A stretch of 64,000 nt of DNA from an uncultured Muribaculaceae bacterium (GTDB lineage Bacteria; Bacteroidota; Bacteroidia; Bacteroidales; Muribaculaceae): assembly GCA_947627615.1 (NCBI GenBank), contig CANQWS010000006.1:1-64000 (forward strand), read 5' to 3'. The notes beneath the pieces are model-generated. The model was given only the letters and a program-made list of their open reading frames with translations, searched no databases and was not told the origin of the DNA. The first letter of the stretch is position 1, and every line of letters begins with the position of its first letter. Below, one piece after another: positions 60,083-64,000 of the stretch. A program made the translations under genes and the position numbers.

Positions 60083-63000
60083 TTATTGGATATGATATTC
60101 TTTGTGGACAGTGCCGTTGGCCTCGCGCACTACGTTGACTCCCGGAACAGGAGCGTCGAACTTGATGCCCATCACGTTATAGTAGGCGGGTTTGCCGTCG
60201 GCGTCGGCCGTCGGAAGCTCTATGGCCGCGGCGTCCTCGAAAAGGCCGGTCAGGGTCTTGGCGGCTTCAGTGATGCGTGTCTCGTCCATTTTCACTATCT
60301 CGCGGTCGTAGGTCATGATGCCGTTGACTTCGGTCTCCACGTCGGTGGTCTGGGTGTAGACGGCGGCGGCGTAGGCTATTTTGTTGCCGTTGCTCTCATA
60401 GCCGTTGGATATGTCGCGGATCTGGCCGACGAGTTTGACGTAAGCGTCGGTCAGCGTACGTTCGGAAGCGTAGGTGTTGTAGGTCTGTGCGTTGCGCTCG
60501 TACCATCTGTGGCCTGACACATTGCGTCCGAGGCCGCCGTATTCGCCGAGCACGTAGGGACGGGTGGGGTCAAACACACCCTCGAACACCTTGATGGGCT
60601 GGGCATAGGTGTGCTGGTCAACGAAGGTGCCTTCACCAAGCTTGTAGTGGTTGCCGCCGCTTGCGGGATTGACCAGACGGGTCGGGTCGAGTTCCTGGGT
60701 GTAGGCTGTTATCTCGGCTGTCTTGAACTGTCCCCAGCGCTCGTTGAACGGAGTCCATACCACTATGCATGGATTGGAATAGAGTTGGTCGATGATCTCT
60801 TTCCATTCGGCCTTGAAATTCTTTTCGAGAGTGGGATTCTGCGAGCATGTGTGGTCGCTGTACCATGTCTCGGTGACCCATTCTTCGTCGGTACGGAAGG
60901 CCGACGGCATATCCTGCCATACGAGCATTCCGAGACGGTCACAGTGGTAATACCAGCGGGCCGGTTCCACCTTCATGTGCTTGCGGATCATGTTGAATCC
61001 CCATTCCTTGGCTTTCTCTATGTCATAGCAGAGTGCTTCGTCGGTGGGTGCTGTCATGATTCCGTCGGGCCAGTAACCCTGGTCGAGCGGGCCGAACTGG
61101 AAGAGGGGCTTGTTGTTGAGCAGCAGGCGCCAGAAACCGTCGGCGTCCTTGGCGTAGGAAATCTTGCGCATGGCGGCGTATGAGCTGACCATGTCGGTCT
61201 TGTCGCCGTTGACGTAAGCCACCTCCACATCGTAGAGAAACGGTGATGACGGGCTCCAGAGCTTTGCCTCGGGAACACCGAGAGTCACTGTGGTAGTAGC
61301 GGCGGCAGCCATGCTTTTTTCGGCTACTGTGGTTTCGCCGTCCTTCAGTGTCACAGTTACGCTGCCGGCTGGAGTGCTTTTGATGTTTATGTCGAATGTG
61401 AGGGTGGAGTTGTCAACGTCAGGCGTGGTGCGCATCTTTTCTATGTAGGAATCCTCCACCGGTTCCATCCACACTGTCTGCCAGATGCCGGATGTCGATG
61501 TGTAGAAGATGTCGCCACCGCCTGCGGGATAGCGGCGCTGTTTGCCCACAGGCTGTGCTTCAGGGTCGGTGGTGTCGGTCACTTTCACATAGACTGTGGC
61601 CTTGTTGTCGGTGATTTTTTTGGTGAGGTCCACGGAAAATGACGAGTGGCCACCCAGATGGGTGGTCACGCGGTCACGGCCGCTCAGGCCATTCACGTAG
61701 ATTTCAGTCTTGTAATCCACGGCGCCGAAGTTGAGCAGGATTCTCTTGCCCGTCCATTCCTCAGGCACCGTTATGGTGCGTCTGTACCAGAGGGTTTCGC
61801 CCGGTTCGAGGGGCTTCATGACGCCTGACAGGCTTGATTCGATGCAGAACGGCACCAGAATCTTCTGATTGAAGTCCTCGTCGGAGGGAGTACCGGAACT
61901 GGTGACGGCGTAGTCCCACAGACCGTTGAGGTTCTGCCATTCGGCGCGTTCCATGACGGGACGGGGGTATTCCGGCAATGTGTTCTCAGGGTCAACCTCC
62001 GAGGCCCAGCGGGTCTTGATATGGTTGCCTTTCGGCTCCCATGCTGTGGATTCGTCCTTGGCCTTGTATTTGTCCATGAGCACTTTCATCCAGAGACCGC
62101 CCATTACCGAGCGTGCGCTGAAGTTGCATGCCCGTCCGTTGTCGGAGAAGTAATAGTCGCTCAGAGGGATGCGTGTGGTGGTCTCGTTGATGTAGTCATA
62201 GTGGCGGTCGGAGAATTTGAGGAATGTCTCGGTATCCGGTGACATGGCGGCGGTCCACATAATCCAGTCGCTCTTGGTCTGCAGGTCGCGGCAGTCAAGC
62301 GGCAGACCGTATTTCTGCTGTTTGCCCAGATAGAATTTGATTTCGCGGTCAAGAACCTGAGTGGGGAAGATGTTCAGGCCCCACATGCGGTCCCAGATCA
62401 GGTTGTATTTCTGGCTCCATGTGCCGGGTTTGTGGAATTCCATGCGGTAGTGGTCGCCGTCACGTGCGTCGGCCTCCCAGAGCAGGGCCATTTCCTTGGA
62501 CCATTCGCGATATTTCTTTTCGTCACGCTGGTTGCCTCCGATTTTGGGAACGAGGTCGGCGTAGGCAGCCACGGCAAGGATGGCTTTGATTGACAGGTTG
62601 GTGTTCTGTTCGCTCGGGCCCTTGAAGTCATCGGTGCAAAGCTGGTTGCCGGGGTTCTGGCCCTCGTTGTGGCAGTAGGCCGCCCATGTGGAGAGGACGC
62701 TGCGGTAGGGACGGAGCCATTCGCCATCGCCTGTGATGCGGACTATGGCATTGGCCAGAAGCAGTATGTTGGCCGATTCCTCCAGAGGCATGGTGTCGCC
62801 GTAGACCTGACCGTTGGCCAGAGGATACTGTCCGAGGTCATGTGCGGCGCAGTTCTTGCCCTTGCGGGCGTCGGAGAGGGCGTAGTCAAGGATGGAGAGT
62901 ATCATTCCCTTCTGAAGTTCGGGATTGTAAATCAGATAGAGGGGCGATTCGGGGTAGGTGAGGTCAACGGTGTTGACGCAGCCGTTGGACTTGTTCTCTT

Positions 63001-64000
63001 TCGAGAAATAGAGGGCTTTGCCGGTGTTGTCCTGGAAGAGTTTGTGGGCGGCCATCACGTGGCGGTAGCAGCCTGACAGCATTTCGGCATATTTTACGTT
63101 GCCGGCGGCGAGACCGTCGTCGTAGATGGTCTTGTCAAGGTCGCGGCAGCGCTTCATCAGGTCGGAGTAGTCACGGGCGAATTCCTCGAAAGCCTGGAAT
63201 ATTGTCTTGCCGTTGCGGGCATAGTAGGCTTTGTAGTTGTTCTTCATGTACTGAATGTCATAGACTTCGTCGTAGCCTATCATCATGAAATCCGATGCCG
63301 TGGTGACCTTGCCGAGATTGTTGCAGAAGCCTATGGTGGGCATGTTGGAGCGGTTGGTGCTGCGGATGTCGGTGTCCGATGACTTTGCGAGAGCGCCGGT
63401 CTTGACAAATTCCGATTCGGCGTCTATCACCGTTGACACGCTCACGTCACCGTTGATTGCGGGAATGTAGAGATAGCCCCAGTCAATGGAAATCATGTCG
63501 CCCGAGCGTCCGAGAATGTTCTGGGCCTCCGAGCCGGCCTTGGCGTATTTGATTCCGTTTTCGGTCACGGTGCCGGAGATTGTGGGCTGGCCCATCTCGT
63601 TGACCGTCAGCTGTGCGGAGGTGCCTATGTAGAACTGGACGTCATGAGGCTGTCCGTCGGTCGATTTCACCTGATAGGAGATGAAGTTGATGGGGGTGGA
63701 GATCAGGTCGAGATTATCTATAAGCATGGGCGCCGTGAACACCAGGTCAAGGTCAACCGGGCCGCATTTGAATGTGTAGTAGGAGCTTGTGGCGAGCACA
63801 TCCACTGAATTCTGCCGTGCGTTCTCTATCTTGGTTGAGTTGTCCTTGAGGTTTTCGTAGAGACCGAAATCAATGTAGGCTCCGCCGGTGGTGTTGTGGC
63901 AGTGCGCGGCTATGATGTTGTCGCCTTCCTTGAGAAGGGCCTTCTGCTCATCTGACAGATGGCGCTGCTCGCCCTGAATCCATGTCTCGCCGGTGGCGGC
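60083..64000 (-). CDS. Fusion of a glutaminase-A-like (DUF5127/DUF4965/DUF1793-type) module with a GH2 module; 5' end lies beyond the window
   Basis: Listed ORF starts at an internal GTG (63805); the frame stays open to 64000 (AATGETWIQGEQRHLSDEQKALLKEGDNIIAAHCHNTTGGAYIDFGLYENL...). C-terminal half has GH2 motifs VVWTPFNERWG and YVLGEYGGLG. Confidence 0.9.
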   Translation of the reverse strand, partial: AATGETWIQGEQRHLSDEQKALLKEGDNIIAAHCHNTTGGAYIDFGLYENLKDNSTKIENARQNSVDVLATSSYYTFKCGPVDLDLVFTAPMLIDNLDLISTPINFISYQVKSTDGQPHDVQFYIGTSAQLTVNEMGQPTISGTVTENGIKYAKAGSEAQNILGRSGDMISIDWGYLYIPAINGDVSVSTVIDAESEFVKTGALAKSSDTDIRSTNRSNMPTIGFCNNLGKVTTASDFMMIGYDEVYDIQYMKNNYKAYYARNGKTIFQAFEEFARDYSDLMKRCRDLDKTIYDDGLAAGNVKYAEMLSGCYRHVMAAHKLFQDNTGKALYFSKENKSNGCVNTVDLTYPESPLYLIYNPELQKGMILSILDYALSDARKGKNCAAHDLGQYPLANGQVYGDTMPLEESANILLLANAIVRITGDGEWLRPYRSVLSTWAAYCHNEGQNPGNQLCTDDFKGPSEQNTNLSIKAILAVAAYADLVPKIGGNQRDEKKYREWSKEMALLWEADARDGDHYRMEFHKPGTWSQKYNLIWDRMWGLNIFPTQVLDREIKFYLGKQQKYGLPLDCRDLQTKSDWIMWTAAMSPDTETFLKFSDRHYDYINETTTRIPLSDYYFSDNGRACNFSARSVMGGLWMKVLMDKYKAKDESTAWEPKGNHIKTRWASEVDPENTLPEYPRPVMERAEWQNLNGLWDYAVTSSGTPSDEDFNQKILVPFCIESSLSGVMKPLEPGETLWYRRTITVPEEWTGKRILLNFGAVDYKTEIYVNGLSGRDRVTTHLGGHSSFSVDLTKKITDNKATVYVKVTDTTDPEAQPVGKQRRYPAGGGDIFYTSTSGIWQTVWMEPVEDSYIEKMRTTPDVDNSTLTFDINIKSTPAGSVTVTLKDGETTVAEKSMAAAATTTVTLGVPEAKLWSPSSPFLYDVEVAYVNGDKTDMVSSYAAMRKISYAKDADGFWRLLLNNKPLFQFGPLDQGYWPDGIMTAPTDEALCYDIEKAKEWGFNMIRKHMKVEPARWYYHCDRLGMLVWQDMPSAFRTDEEWVTETWYSDHTCSQNPTLEKNFKAEWKEIIDQLYSNPCIVVWTPFNERWGQFKTAEITAYTQELDPTRLVNPASGGNHYKLGEGTFVDQHTYAQPIKVFEGVFDPTRPYVLGEYGGLGRNVSGHRWYERNAQTYNTYASERTLTDAYVKLVGQIRDISNGYESNGNKIAYAAAVYTQTTDVETEVNGIMTYDREIVKMDETRITEAAKTLTGLFEDAAAIELPTADADGKPAYYNVMGIKFDAPVPGVNVVREANGTVHKEYHIQ

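Noticed and set aside
1-64000. CRISPR arrays, tRNA or rRNA genes, transposases or integrases
   Set aside because: None recognised by eye; intergenic spaces are short, and no repeat-spacer pattern or transposase motif was found. A tRNAscan/ISfinder run would be needed to exclude them formally.

Overview
This 64 kb window looks like a Bacteroidales chromosome segment, probably Muribaculaceae-like (inference from SusC/SusD genes, a hybrid two-component regulator, TAnnTTTG promoters and C-terminal sorting-like tails). The left part (about 0.3-31.5 kb) is mostly conserved functions. It holds a minus-strand efflux operon (HlyD adaptor, ABC ATPase, two FtsX-like permeases, TolC) followed by an NtrC-type sigma-54 activator and its histidine kinase, then GT4, patatin, pnp, an operon NamZ/DUF1343 - SSS symporter - WYL regulator - trmD - shrunken EEP nuclease, pepC, a flippase-like protein, a MalY/PatB-type enzyme, relA/spoT and a 7TM-HD phosphohydrolase. 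The right part (about 34.9-64 kb) is a large polysaccharide utilization locus: HTCS regulator, GH43-like lipoprotein, a glutaminase-A-like (DUF4964/5127/4965/1793-type) protein, an IPT/TIG-NHL lipoprotein, SusC, SusD, a DUF4973/DUF1735-type protein, a BNR propeller enzyme with a CBM9-like domain, GH76, GH43, a Ser-type sulfatase-LamG protein, GH2, and a giant fusion of the glutaminase-A-like module to a GH2 module that runs off the right edge. The most notable observations are: (1) that fusion, whose two halves are each paralogous to a stand-alone gene in the same locus; (2) the efflux-operon promoter, with a perfect sigma-54 -24 box, dyad candidate activator sites and an 11-bp hairpin next to the start codon, in an operon that encodes its own GAFTGA activator; (3) a 922-aa secreted protein made of two diverged copies of one unknown module; (4) an in-frame internally deleted EEP nuclease next to trmD; (5) a GH43-like protein that appears to lack catalytic acids; (6) a decayed C-terminal sorting-domain remnant. 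No rRNA, tRNA, CRISPR array or intact mobile element was recognised by eye. All family calls come from reading motifs, with no database search.
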